Source: Prevotella denticola (GTDB lineage: Bacteria; Bacteroidota; Bacteroidia; Bacteroidales; Bacteroidaceae). From it: a stretch of DNA of 64,000 nt. This document shows, one piece after another, positions 8,257 through 16,122 of this stretch. Position 1 is the first letter of the stretch. Each line of letters starts with the position of its first letter. A program made the translations under genes and the position numbers. The stretch is from NCBI RefSeq assembly GCF_900454835.1, contig NZ_UGTM01000001.1, forward strand, positions 1,364,501 to 1,428,500, read 5' to 3'. The notes under the pieces were generated by a model. That model searched no databases. It worked only from the letters and a program-made list of their open reading frames with translations, and was not told where the DNA came from.

Positions 8257-10749
8257 ATGAAAAAGACGATTGGCATCGCCCTTCTTTGCTGTCTCTGCTC
8301 CATGTCCTCCATAGCGGCAGATTACACCCTTGCCTCACCTGATGGCAAAGTCAGGGGTGTTATTTCTGTAGATCAGAAGACAGAAGTCGGGATTATGTAT
8401 GGAGGAGTTAGTTATCTGCGTATTCCATGTGTGGCTATGGAAATATCCCAGGAAGTATTGGGAGAAAATGTAAAAGTAAGAAATACAGTCAGACACTCTG
8501 TCCGTCGTACAGTATCTCCTTTATACGGAATAAACGCCAGCATTCCAGAATCTTATAATGAATTGCAGCTGGACTGTAAAGGCAACTACTCCATAGTGTT
8601 CAGGGCTTACAATGAAGGAATTGCATGGAGATTTGTAATACGAAAGGGAAAGCATCTGATTGTGAAAGATGAAAAGATAGACTATCAATTCAAAGATAAT
8701 TATACAGCTTATTTCCATCCGCTGCTTTCAGAGTCTGATTACAGAATACAGAAGGTGTCTGACAGTGGACAGAAGTACAATTATTCAAGCATGCCAGTGC
8801 TGGTGAAGACCGATGACGGGGTAAACATTCTGTTGCATGAATCTGGAGTAATGGACTATCCGTGTATGAGCCTGAAGCCGGACTCTTCGCAACCTAACAC
8901 GCTGACGACTGGCCATGCCCGTTTCCCGAAAGTGGCTGAACCTGGGGGATACAACAACTTCAACCTGGTAGTGAAGCGTACGGAAGACTATATCGCCAGG
9001 ACATCAGGCAACAGGGCTTTTCCGTGGAGGATAGTGGCTTTTGCAGCCAAAGACAAGGATATTCTGAATAACCAGCTGGTCTATCTGCTGGCTCCAGAGA
9101 CAAGACTGGCGGACACGCAATGGATAAAGCCAGGAAAGGTCGCCTGGGACTGGTGGAACGGACTGAACATTTCAGGCGTTGACTTCCGTTCAGGTTTTAA
9201 CACTGCAACCTACAAATATTATATTGACTTCGCTGCCAGAAATGGTATTGAGTATGTGAATCTTGATGAAGGATGGGGAGATCAGTTCGATTTGCTGAAA
9301 GTACGTGACAGTATCAATATGCAGGAACTGGCAGATTATGCCAGAAGCCGTGGTGTAGGATTGTTCCTATGGTGCGTATGGCATACGCTGGACCGACAGA
9401 TGCCACAGGCTCTGGCACAGTTTGAGAAATGGGGAATAGCCGGACTGAAAGTCGATTTTCTTGACCGTGACGACCAGCTGGTCGTCGACTTTGAGGAACG
9501 TCTGCTGAAGGAAGCAGCCAAACATAAGCTGCTTGTCAACTTTCATGGAGCCTATCATCCGAACGGTATGGAGCGGGCTTATCCGAACTGTATCAATGTA
9601 GAGGGAGTGAAGGGGCTGGAATGGGACAAAATTGCAGGCACTGACGGCGCGACGCCACAGACAGCCGTAACAATCCCGTTTATCAGAATGTTTGCCGGAC
9701 CGATGGACTACACGCCCGGAGCAATGTCAAACTACAATCAGGAGGAATGGCGCATCATCAAGGAACGGCCTATGAGCCAAGGAACACGCTGCCAGCAGCT
9801 GGCAATGTACGTCGTGTATTATGCGCCGCTGCAGATGCTTGCCGATTCACCAACGGCCTATATGAAGGAACCGCAGTTCACGAAGTTTCTGGCGAGCATC
9901 CCTACCGTGTGGGACAAGACATTACCGCTGGACAGCAAGGTGGGAGAATACGTGAATATTGCTCGGAAGAAAGGCAACACATGGTATGTTGCGGGCATGA
10001 CAAACTGGATGCCACGTGACCAGCACATCAGATTTGACTTTCTTGACAAGGGACGTGAGTATGTTGCAGAGATTGTCAGTGACGGTGTCAACGCCGACAA
10101 AGTAGGCAGTGACTATGTCATGGAAAAAAAAGATGTTCACGCAGGTGACGAGCTAAATCTGCGGATGATGCCGGGTGGAGGATACACCGTCAGGCTGACA
10201 CCTAAGGATGAAAAGCATGATATTGTTGTCTTCGGTGACTCGCGTGTACAGATGGCAGGTGACTGGAATCTCAGAATGAACCGTACTGATGTCACGAATG
10301 CAGGTTTCGGCGGTTTCACCACCTCACACTTCATCTGGCTTGTCGATCCGTACGTAATCCAAAGGCATCCACGTCTGTGTTTCCTTGAAGGAGGCTGCAA
10401 TGATATTGGTGCAGGAATACCGCTGGAGAGAGTCAAGCAGAATTTCCGTTCACTGGTTGACAGCCTGATGGCGCATGGCATTGAGGTCGTACTTAATACA
10501 GTAACCTATCCGACAGAGCAAGACCCGAAAGAGCAGAATTTCAAAACGGAGATGATGGACAGTGTGAATACTTTCCTCTTCGGTCTGGCCAGGGAGAAAG
10601 GACTTCCTTGCATTGACCTTAACCCTTTGCTTACAGAAGGAAAGCGGTTGAAGAAGGAATACGCATTGGACAACGTGCATTATACCCCTGCTGCCTATGC
10701 CATCTGGGTACGTGAAATGGAGAAGATACTGAAAGCAAAGGGCATCTGA
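8257..10749 (+). CDS. GH97 alpha-glycosidase fused to a C-terminal SGNH hydrolase
   Basis: This is a secreted two-domain enzyme. ATG 8257 is preferred over 8218 because it begins a clean signal peptide (MKKTIGIALLCCLCSMSSIA). Residues of about 20-640 are GH97: an N-terminal beta-sandwich and a barrel with GKVAWDWWNG and GLKVDFLDRDDQ. The Asp in that motif (D400) matches the nucleophile position of retaining GH97 alpha-galactosidases rather than the inverting SusB type. E449 in NVEGVKGLEW is the likely acid/base. Residues of about 650-830 are an SGNH/GDSL esterase: VVFGDSRVQ (Ser662), GGCNDIGAG, and LDNVHY with Asp805/His808. Both catalytic centres look intact. GH97 members are normally about 640-740 aa without this tail. 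Removal of alpha-galactosyl plus acyl decorations is an inference. Confidence 0.85.
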   Translation: MKKTIGIALLCCLCSMSSIAADYTLASPDGKVRGVISVDQKTEVGIMYGGVSYLRIPCVAMEISQEVLGENVKVRNTVRHSVRRTVSPLYGINASIPESYNELQLDCKGNYSIVFRAYNEGIAWRFVIRKGKHLIVKDEKIDYQFKDNYTAYFHPLLSESDYRIQKVSDSGQKYNYSSMPVLVKTDDGVNILLHESGVMDYPCMSLKPDSSQPNTLTTGHARFPKVAEPGGYNNFNLVVKRTEDYIARTSGNRAFPWRIVAFAAKDKDILNNQLVYLLAPETRLADTQWIKPGKVAWDWWNGLNISGVDFRSGFNTATYKYYIDFAARNGIEYVNLDEGWGDQFDLLKVRDSINMQELADYARSRGVGLFLWCVWHTLDRQMPQALAQFEKWGIAGLKVDFLDRDDQLVVDFEERLLKEAAKHKLLVNFHGAYHPNGMERAYPNCINVEGVKGLEWDKIAGTDGATPQTAVTIPFIRMFAGPMDYTPGAMSNYNQEEWRIIKERPMSQGTRCQQLAMYVVYYAPLQMLADSPTAYMKEPQFTKFLASIPTVWDKTLPLDSKVGEYVNIARKKGNTWYVAGMTNWMPRDQHIRFDFLDKGREYVAEIVSDGVNADKVGSDYVMEKKDVHAGDELNLRMMPGGGYTVRLTPKDEKHDIVVFGDSRVQMAGDWNLRMNRTDVTNAGFGGFTTSHFIWLVDPYVIQRHPRLCFLEGGCNDIGAGIPLERVKQNFRSLVDSLMAHGIEVVLNTVTYPTEQDPKEQNFKTEMMDSVNTFLFGLAREKGLPCIDLNPLLTEGKRLKKEYALDNVHYTPAAYAIWVREMEKILKAKGI

Positions 10750-10790
10750 TGTATAGTTTGTTGAGAGAAATATTGATTTAATAAAAAAAT

Positions 10791-12173
10791 ATGAAAACTA
10801 AGATTGCAAGCCTTGCAATGCTGTTACTCCTGCTACCCGTGGCAGGAGTCTGGGCACAAGACAAGATAAAGACATGGGACGAGCTGGACAGACGGCCGAT
10901 ACCGAAGTGGTGGACAGATGCTAAATTCGGCATATTCATCCACTGGGGTGTCTATTCCGTTCCAGCATACGCCCCTGTGAAAGAAGTGAAAGGAGTATAT
11001 GAAAAGTATGCCGAACACTATGAAGCGCGACTGAAATCGGGTAACAAGCTGTTCACTGATTTCCACAACCGTACGTATGGAAAGAACTTCAAGTATGCCG
11101 ATTTCGCACCGATGTTCAGGGCGGAGCATTTCCATGCGGACGACTGGGCGAAGCTTTTCTGCAAAGCAGGGGCACGTTATGTTGTTCTGACATCTAAGCA
11201 TCATGACGGTTTCTGTCTCTGGAACAGCCGATATTCGCCCCACTGGAACAGCGTCGTCATGGGACCACACATGGATATCATGGATTCCATTTCCCGTGCT
11301 GTGACCTGTCAGGGAATGCACTTCGGTTTCTATTATTCCTTGCTGGAGTGGTCGCACCCGCTGTATGACAAGAAAACGATCGGCCGATGGGTCGATGAAC
11401 ATATGCTTCCGCAGTTGCAGGAACTGGTTGTAAAATACAAACCTGACGTTATCTACGCTGATGGAGAATGGGACTATGACAGTGAGACTCTCAAGAGCCG
11501 TAAGTTCCTTTCATGGCTGTATGATGAATCTCCCGTGAGGAACTCCGTCGTAGTCAATGACCGCTGGGGCTATGAAACGCGTAGCAAGCATGGAGATTAC
11601 TATACGACAGAATACAACCTCGTCCATCAGAAGGAGGGCATTGGTGACAAGGCTTCTCATCCCTGGGAAGAAAGCCGTGGCATAGGGACTTCCTATGGCT
11701 ACAACCGCTTTGAACGTGCGGAGGATTATCTGTCGTCCAAGGATCTGATCCGTCTGCTTGTCCGGACGGTTGCCAATGGAGGAAATCTTCTGCTGGACGT
11801 AGGGCCAGAGGCAAACGGCTTAATCCCCGTCATCATGCAGGAACGGTTGCTGGATATGGGAAAGTGGCTGGAGGTCAATGGGGAAGCAATCTACTCTTCA
11901 CACCCATGCAGGAATCTGACAGTAAGGAACAACAACGTTTACCTCACCCGGGCACATGGCAATCTGTATGTGATCGGCACAGAATGTCCTGACGGACCTG
12001 TGGTTATAGACGGTATCTCAAAGGCCGGACGTGCCAGCCTTCTGGGAGAGACAAAGGGAAGGATTGCAACTACTTTAAGAAAAGGAAGACTGACTGTCAA
12101 TATTCCTCCTCTCAGTATCTGCCACCTGCCTTCACCTTTAGCATGGGTTGTAAAGGTTGAGGATGTGTACTGA
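10791..12173 (+). CDS. GH29 alpha-L-fucosidase
   Basis: This secreted enzyme removes alpha-L-fucose. The signal peptide is MKTKIASLAMLLLLLPVAG with cleavage near VWAQ. The GH29 start is typical: PIPKWWTDAKFGIFIHWG, then YADFAPMFRAEHFHADDWA and VVLTSKHHDGFCLW. The candidate nucleophile is Asp224 in YADGEWD. NDRWG and NGGNLLLDVGPEANG follow as in the family. A short C-terminal beta domain ends the protein. It sits 41 nt after the GH97-SGNH gene and is followed by a strong hairpin (12181-12207). Retaining mechanism and fucose specificity come from family knowledge; linkage preference is unknown. Confidence 0.9.
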   Translation: MKTKIASLAMLLLLLPVAGVWAQDKIKTWDELDRRPIPKWWTDAKFGIFIHWGVYSVPAYAPVKEVKGVYEKYAEHYEARLKSGNKLFTDFHNRTYGKNFKYADFAPMFRAEHFHADDWAKLFCKAGARYVVLTSKHHDGFCLWNSRYSPHWNSVVMGPHMDIMDSISRAVTCQGMHFGFYYSLLEWSHPLYDKKTIGRWVDEHMLPQLQELVVKYKPDVIYADGEWDYDSETLKSRKFLSWLYDESPVRNSVVVNDRWGYETRSKHGDYYTTEYNLVHQKEGIGDKASHPWEESRGIGTSYGYNRFERAEDYLSSKDLIRLLVRTVANGGNLLLDVGPEANGLIPVIMQERLLDMGKWLEVNGEAIYSSHPCRNLTVRNNNVYLTRAHGNLYVIGTECPDGPVVIDGISKAGRASLLGETKGRIATTLRKGRLTVNIPPLSICHLPSPLAWVVKVEDVY

Positions 12174-12180
12174 TAGACAT

Positions 12181-12207
12181 GAGGCTGGTTCTGTCTGAAC
12201 CAGCCTC
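12181..12207 (+). terminator. intercistronic hairpin after GH29
   Basis: A perfect 10-bp stem, GAGGCTGGTT / AACCAGCCTC, with loop CTGTCTG sits 8 nt after the fucosidase stop. There is no T-tract, so partial termination or transcript-end protection is more likely than a full stop. Confidence 0.6.
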
Positions 12208-12248
12208 TCATAGGAGTATGGGATATAATCAATAAATACAAAGGATAT

Positions 12249-13082
12249 ATGAAACGTTTATATTGTCTGCTGTTTATGCTGTTGGTTCTGGCTCGTATAA
12301 ATGCCGGGACTCCGGTTAAGATATTGGCTATAGGCAACAGCTTCTCTGAAGATGCCGTGGAACAGAACCTGCATGAATTGGCTGCGGCAGAAGGGATAGA
12401 AACCGTCATCGGGAATATGTACATTCCAGGTTGTCCGTTGGAATTACATGCCAAGAACATGAGGACTGATGCCCGGGCTTATCGTTACCGGAAGATAGAT
12501 GCTTTCGGGAATAGGGTTCAGGTCGACAGTATGTCATTAAGCAAGGCACTGGCTGATGAGGACTGGGACTACATCAGTCTACAGCAGGCCAGCCAGTTGT
12601 CAGGGCTCTATGACTCTTACCAGCCTTACCTTCACGCTCTGATAGCTTATATCAGAGCGCACGTTCCAACCAAGGCAAAGATTGTTTTTCATCAGACTTG
12701 GGCGTATGCCCAGAATTCGACACGAGCGGGATATGAGAACTATGGTAAGAATCAGATGAAAATGTATCGGGCAATCGTAAGAGCCTCTGGGCAGGCTATG
12801 CGCACAGAGCCTATTGCGCTGCTGATTCCTTCGGGAACAGCCATCCAGAATGCACGTATGTCGTCCTGTGGAGACACAATGAACAGGGATGGATTTCATC
12901 TTGATTTGCTCTATGGAAGGTATACCGCCGCCTGCACTTGGTTTGCTGTACTGTTCCGCAGAAAAGTTGAAGGAAATCCGTATGCACCGAAAGGCATGAC
13001 ACCGCAGCAGGTGCAGATTTCACAATGGGCGGCAGATGCAGCTGCAAGGCATCCCTATGAGGTGACGAAAATAAAACTTTAA
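12249..13082 (+). CDS. DUF4886 secreted SGNH-like protein
   Basis: The protein has a signal peptide (MKRLYCLLFMLLVLARINA) followed by KILAIGNSFSEDAVEQNL, the typical opening of DUF4886 proteins, with a GNS motif in place of the classical GDS block. DYISLQQASQLSG and FHQTWAYAQNSTRAGY are further family features, and RDGFHLDLLYGRY near the C-terminus supplies an Asp-His pair like the SGNH block V. Members are frequent in PULs, probably as deacylases; the reaction is not established. The gene lies 12 nt before the GH37-like gene. Confidence 0.75.
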   Translation: MKRLYCLLFMLLVLARINAGTPVKILAIGNSFSEDAVEQNLHELAAAEGIETVIGNMYIPGCPLELHAKNMRTDARAYRYRKIDAFGNRVQVDSMSLSKALADEDWDYISLQQASQLSGLYDSYQPYLHALIAYIRAHVPTKAKIVFHQTWAYAQNSTRAGYENYGKNQMKMYRAIVRASGQAMRTEPIALLIPSGTAIQNARMSSCGDTMNRDGFHLDLLYGRYTAACTWFAVLFRRKVEGNPYAPKGMTPQQVQISQWAADAAARHPYEVTKIKL

Positions 13083-13094
13083 CATGGTCATAAA

Positions 13095-14435
13095 ATGAAA
13101 AACAGAACTATTATAATCCTGACCGCCCTGATGTTGGATTGCGGCTACGTAGCAGCACAGAATGTGGACAGACAATCGCCGGGCCAAGATGTGAAAGATT
13201 ATATTCAGCAGTCGTGGAAGAAAACACTACGATACAATCCCAAAGACTCGGCTGATCATATAGGTCTTCCGAAGCCCTATACTGTACCTTGTATTTCCGG
13301 GCATTTCCAGGAGATGTATTACTGGGACACCTACTTCACGAATGTAGGACTGCTTCTGGATGGACACATTGAATGGGCTATTGACAATACCGAAAACCTG
13401 GCTTCTTTAGTGGAGCGTTTTGGAAAGGTGTTCAATGGCAGCCGATATATGTACAGGTACAATTCTCAGCCACCTTATCTTTGCATGATGGTAGCGGACA
13501 TATATGCCAGGACAGGTGACAAGGAATGGCTCGGGAGAATGTTCGGGACACTGGAAAAAGAATACAGATTCTGGATGACGCATAGAATGACACCCTGCGG
13601 ACTGAACCGTTATTCCAACGATGTCATTGACAAGCAGAAGGACCGGGGTATGGCACAGTATGCCAAGTCCCGGACGAAGTGTAACATTGCACTGGACAGC
13701 CTCTCGGAAAGAGAAGTAACAACCTTTGCTTCCCATGCACGTGCAGAGTGTGAGTCGGGATGGGATTTCACGCCACGTTTTGAAAACAGGTGTGAGGATT
13801 TCTGTCCTGTGGACCTGAATGCCAATCTTTTCTATTACGAGCAATCCCTTGCCCGCTTCTGCCGTATACTCGGCATGCCGCTCAAGGCAGGGAAATGGGA
13901 GAAAGCTGCAAGAAGACGTAAGCGTCTGATACAGAAATATATGTACAATGCAAAAGACTGTCTTTATCATGATTACGATTATGTCAACAGGCGGCTCTCA
14001 CCAGTCAGGTCTGCTGCTGTCTTCAGTCTGCTGTTCTCCAGAGTGTTGTCTGCGGGCAATGCCAGATCCGTGGCCAGACACGCATTGAAAGTACTGGAAT
14101 TCCCTTATGGGATAGCAGCAACAGAAAAGAATGATTATCATGGCACCTATCAGTGGGCTTACCCCAACGGTTGGGCTCCGCTGCAATATATCGCCATCAA
14201 GGGATTGGAGAACTATGGCATGACAACTGAAGCCTATCGGTTAGCACACACCTATGTAGACGGGCAGAATCGTATTTTCGCACAGACCCATAATCTTTGG
14301 GAAAAATACAATGTGGTAGAAGGCAGTACACGTGTAACCAGCGAAGGGGAGTATGATATGCCCCCGATGATGGGATGGACGGCCGGGGTCTATCTGTATG
14401 CATTACAATATGTAAAGCGTCACAAACACAGATAA
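13095..14435 (+). CDS. GH37-like (trehalase family) glycosidase
   Basis: This is a secreted alpha/alpha-barrel enzyme. The signal peptide is MKNRTIIILTALMLDCGYVAAQ. Trehalase signature 1 is recognisable (SGHFQEMYYWDTYFTN). Signature 2 is altered: QWAYPNGWAP, where the family normally has QWDxPxxW. The catalytic Asp is present in ESGWDFTPRF (D224) and the catalytic Glu is probably E419 in TSEGEYDMPPMMGW. The length of 446 aa is shorter than typical GH37 (about 500-550). In a locus with fucosidase and GH97 it is unlikely to serve trehalose metabolism, so a related alpha-glucoside or other alpha-glycoside substrate is possible. It is the last gene of the PUL. Confidence 0.8.
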   Translation: MKNRTIIILTALMLDCGYVAAQNVDRQSPGQDVKDYIQQSWKKTLRYNPKDSADHIGLPKPYTVPCISGHFQEMYYWDTYFTNVGLLLDGHIEWAIDNTENLASLVERFGKVFNGSRYMYRYNSQPPYLCMMVADIYARTGDKEWLGRMFGTLEKEYRFWMTHRMTPCGLNRYSNDVIDKQKDRGMAQYAKSRTKCNIALDSLSEREVTTFASHARAECESGWDFTPRFENRCEDFCPVDLNANLFYYEQSLARFCRILGMPLKAGKWEKAARRRKRLIQKYMYNAKDCLYHDYDYVNRRLSPVRSAAVFSLLFSRVLSAGNARSVARHALKVLEFPYGIAATEKNDYHGTYQWAYPNGWAPLQYIAIKGLENYGMTTEAYRLAHTYVDGQNRIFAQTHNLWEKYNVVEGSTRVTSEGEYDMPPMMGWTAGVYLYALQYVKRHKHR

Positions 14436-14812
14436 GTTCTCAGTCAGTATATAAAATCGTTGCTGTCCGATTAAAATTAAATAGCATGATTTCCCATACG
14501 GAATCTACTTTGAACAGGGAATTCTGTATTGTTTGCAGCAACCCCCTCATCAAATCAACTTTGTCATCTTTTCAACTGCAAAACAGCATCATATTGTCAA
14601 GGTGTTGAGTGTTCACACGACTGGTGTTTGCCGACAACACTACACGTGGCAGGCAGCAGCACGCAGGCTGGAAGCAGGAAGCCCCTCTCAAGGAGTTAAT
14701 GACTAACCTATACAGGAGATTGTATGCCGGACTGCTATAATATAACCGGACTGCTATAATATAAAATGAGCATAGACAAATGTCGGGGACATTATTTTAC
14801 CGAACGGAAAGT
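14436..14812. other. intergenic region between the PUL and the ECF sigma gene
   Basis: No coding potential is convincing here. The left half shows nothing recognisable; the right end holds the 19-bp tandem duplication and the hairpin described separately. Confidence 0.6.
14727..14764. repeat. 19-bp exact tandem duplication
   Basis: The unit CCGGACTGCTATAATATAA occurs twice without a gap (14727-14745 and 14746-14764). Each copy contains TATAATATAA, which resembles a -10 box of the general bacterial type, but no matching -35 is evident. Confidence 0.9.
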
Positions 14813-14820
14813 CTATGCTC
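14768..14820 (-). terminator. probable terminator hairpin overlapping the sigma gene 3' end
   Basis: Arms GAGCATAGAC (14768-14777) and GTCTATGCTC (14811-14820) pair perfectly over 10 bp. The right arm overlaps the last codons of the - strand sigma factor. Downstream on the - strand the sequence becomes A/T-rich. Confidence 0.5.
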
Positions 14821-15454
14821 GATTCATGAAAATCTGAAAAAGGAAAAGGAGTGTCAACGGATTGCCTAACTTACGGCTCTCCTCTCGTAGACACATGATA
14901 GCGCGATATACAAGTTTTCTTACAGATCCGGGACTGATATCTAACAATTCTGCTATTTCCTCGTAACTCAAGTTCTGCATATATCTCAAGTAGATGGCCT
15001 CACGTTGCCGATCAGTAAGTGTATTCAGCAAATCTTCTACTATCTCCTTGATGTCCGATTTCTCCTCTTCATCTATAATCGTATCCAGAACGGTGACTTC
15101 TGTAGTGAAAGGCAACCGGTTTATATCGGTCTCGGATAGTTTCGAGTGCTTCCGCCACACATTCAACATGTTATTTCTGAAAGCCCGGAAGAGGTAAGAC
15201 GGAAGACTACACACCTCCGTCAGTTCCTTCCTTTTAAGATACAAGGTACAGAATACGTCATGTATGGCATCTTCACACAAATTCATATCGAACCCCAGAC
15301 TCTGTCCATAAGCCAACAAATCGTTTACACATAGAGAATAAATAGAGGAAAAGATGTCTTTACTGTCTTCCTCTGTTTCGCTGTTCTGAAAGATTTGCCA
15401 ATAGGCATTCAGCCTTTTATGTCTTTCTTGATTGGTCATGATTTGCTGTTCCAT
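14813..15454 (-). CDS. ECF-type RNA polymerase sigma factor
   Basis: This is a 213-aa sigma-70 family regulator with region 2 (DAIHDVFCTLYLKRK, LPSYLFRAFRNNMLNVWRK) and region 4 (LTDRQREAIYLRYMQNLSYEEIAELLDISPGSV, a helix-turn-helix). An alternative start is MTNQERH six codons in. ECF factors in this phylum usually precede a FecR-like anti-sigma gene, but no such gene is next to it. It faces the PUL whose SusC carries an STN signalling domain, so a regulatory link is possible though unproven. A TAAATTTG box (15530-15537) lies about 75 nt upstream. Confidence 0.9.
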   Translation of the reverse strand: MEQQIMTNQERHKRLNAYWQIFQNSETEEDSKDIFSSIYSLCVNDLLAYGQSLGFDMNLCEDAIHDVFCTLYLKRKELTEVCSLPSYLFRAFRNNMLNVWRKHSKLSETDINRLPFTTEVTVLDTIIDEEEKSDIKEIVEDLLNTLTDRQREAIYLRYMQNLSYEEIAELLDISPGSVRKLVYRAIMCLREESRKLGNPLTLLFLFQIFMNRA

Positions 15455-15529
15455 TCAAAAATGAAAGATGACATAACTCGGACTAACATAAAATCCTCTT
15501 ATTGCTTGAAATAACATATTTCGGTAATG

Positions 15530-15537
15530 CAAATTTA
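15530..15537 (-). promoter_or_regulatory. -7 box of the ECF sigma gene
   Basis: On the - strand this reads TAAATTTG, matching the Bacteroidota TAnnTTTG -7 consensus. No clear -33 TTTG is present at the expected spacing. Confidence 0.4.
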
Positions 15538-15689
15538 GTCATTTTTTTGAGATTATAAGCTAAAAGAGGCCTAAAAATTAAGTAACAGGCCCAAATAAAG
15601 CAGAATCAAAAGGAGGGATGTCCACACACTGAATCCTTAAAGAATTATAAAATATAATATAAAGTTACGCTATTGTAAAAGTAAAGCTC

Positions 15690-15697
15690 TACTTTTG
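15690..15697 (+). promoter_or_regulatory. possible -7 box of tRNA-Ser
   Basis: TACTTTTG matches TAnnTTTG and lies about 50 nt before the tRNA. The -33 element is not recognisable. Confidence 0.4.
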
Positions 15698-15747
15698 CAC
15701 TCCAGAAAAGTTACGGTGCGCATCCTCCATGCATGGTGACTGATAAA

Positions 15748-15835
15748 GGAAAGATGCTCGAGCGGTTGAAGAGGCACGCCTGGAAAGCGTGTAAACGCCT
15801 AAAGCGTTTCGGGGGTTCGAATCCCCCTCTTTCCG
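15748..15835 (+). tRNA. tRNA-Ser (anticodon GGA)
   Basis: The acceptor stem GGAAAGA pairs with TCTTTCC (15828-15834) and G15835 is the discriminator. The anticodon stem CACGC/GCGTG encloses CTGGAAA, giving anticodon GGA (serine, UCC codon). A long variable arm (AACGCC/GGCG-like, around 15793-15809) is typical for class II tRNAs, and the T loop GGTTCGAATCC is canonical. CCA is not encoded. Confidence 0.95.
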
Positions 15836-15908
15836 CTGTTTCAGGTAGTTACACGTCTTTATTTAATCCTATTATTTGTTTTTATAATTCAAAGTATTGC
15901 ACAAAAAT

Positions 15909-15961
15909 GCACTATTTTGCACTATTTTGCTGCATAACACCTGCAAATAGCCTGCAAATAG
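15909..15961. repeat. two short tandem iteron pairs downstream of tRNA-Ser
   Basis: ACTATTTTGC occurs twice in tandem at 15911-15930, and CTGCAAATAG occurs twice at 15941-15961. The second pair partly resembles the reverse complement of the first. Together they look like arm-type protein-binding sites next to a tRNA 3' end. Confidence 0.6.
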
Positions 15962-16012
15962 GGGCATACGTTTCATCTCTGTCATCAACAGACACATGAG
16001 CCGTATGCCCCT
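15960..16012 (-). terminator. hairpin downstream of the C10 protease gene
   Basis: Arms AGGGGCATACG and CGTATGCCCCT form an 11-bp stem closing a 31-nt loop that has a small internal stem. It lies about 110 nt past the stop of the - strand protease gene. The T-tract is poor. Confidence 0.45.
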
Positions 16013-16122
16013 ATAAAATTGCTATGGATGCCAGCTCAAGGCTGGACATCGGATTCCCTACGAACTAAGTGGAGGAGGAGCGAAACATAACGTCAGAAGG
16101 AACTCCCTCATGCAAGGGATGA

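Noticed and set aside
14375..14608. 77-codon ORF overlapping the end of the GH37-like gene
   Set aside because: It begins inside the enzyme gene in another frame and shows no protein features.
15733..15999. Short + strand ORF across tRNA-Ser
   Set aside because: It overlaps a complete, well-folded tRNA gene and encodes no recognisable protein.
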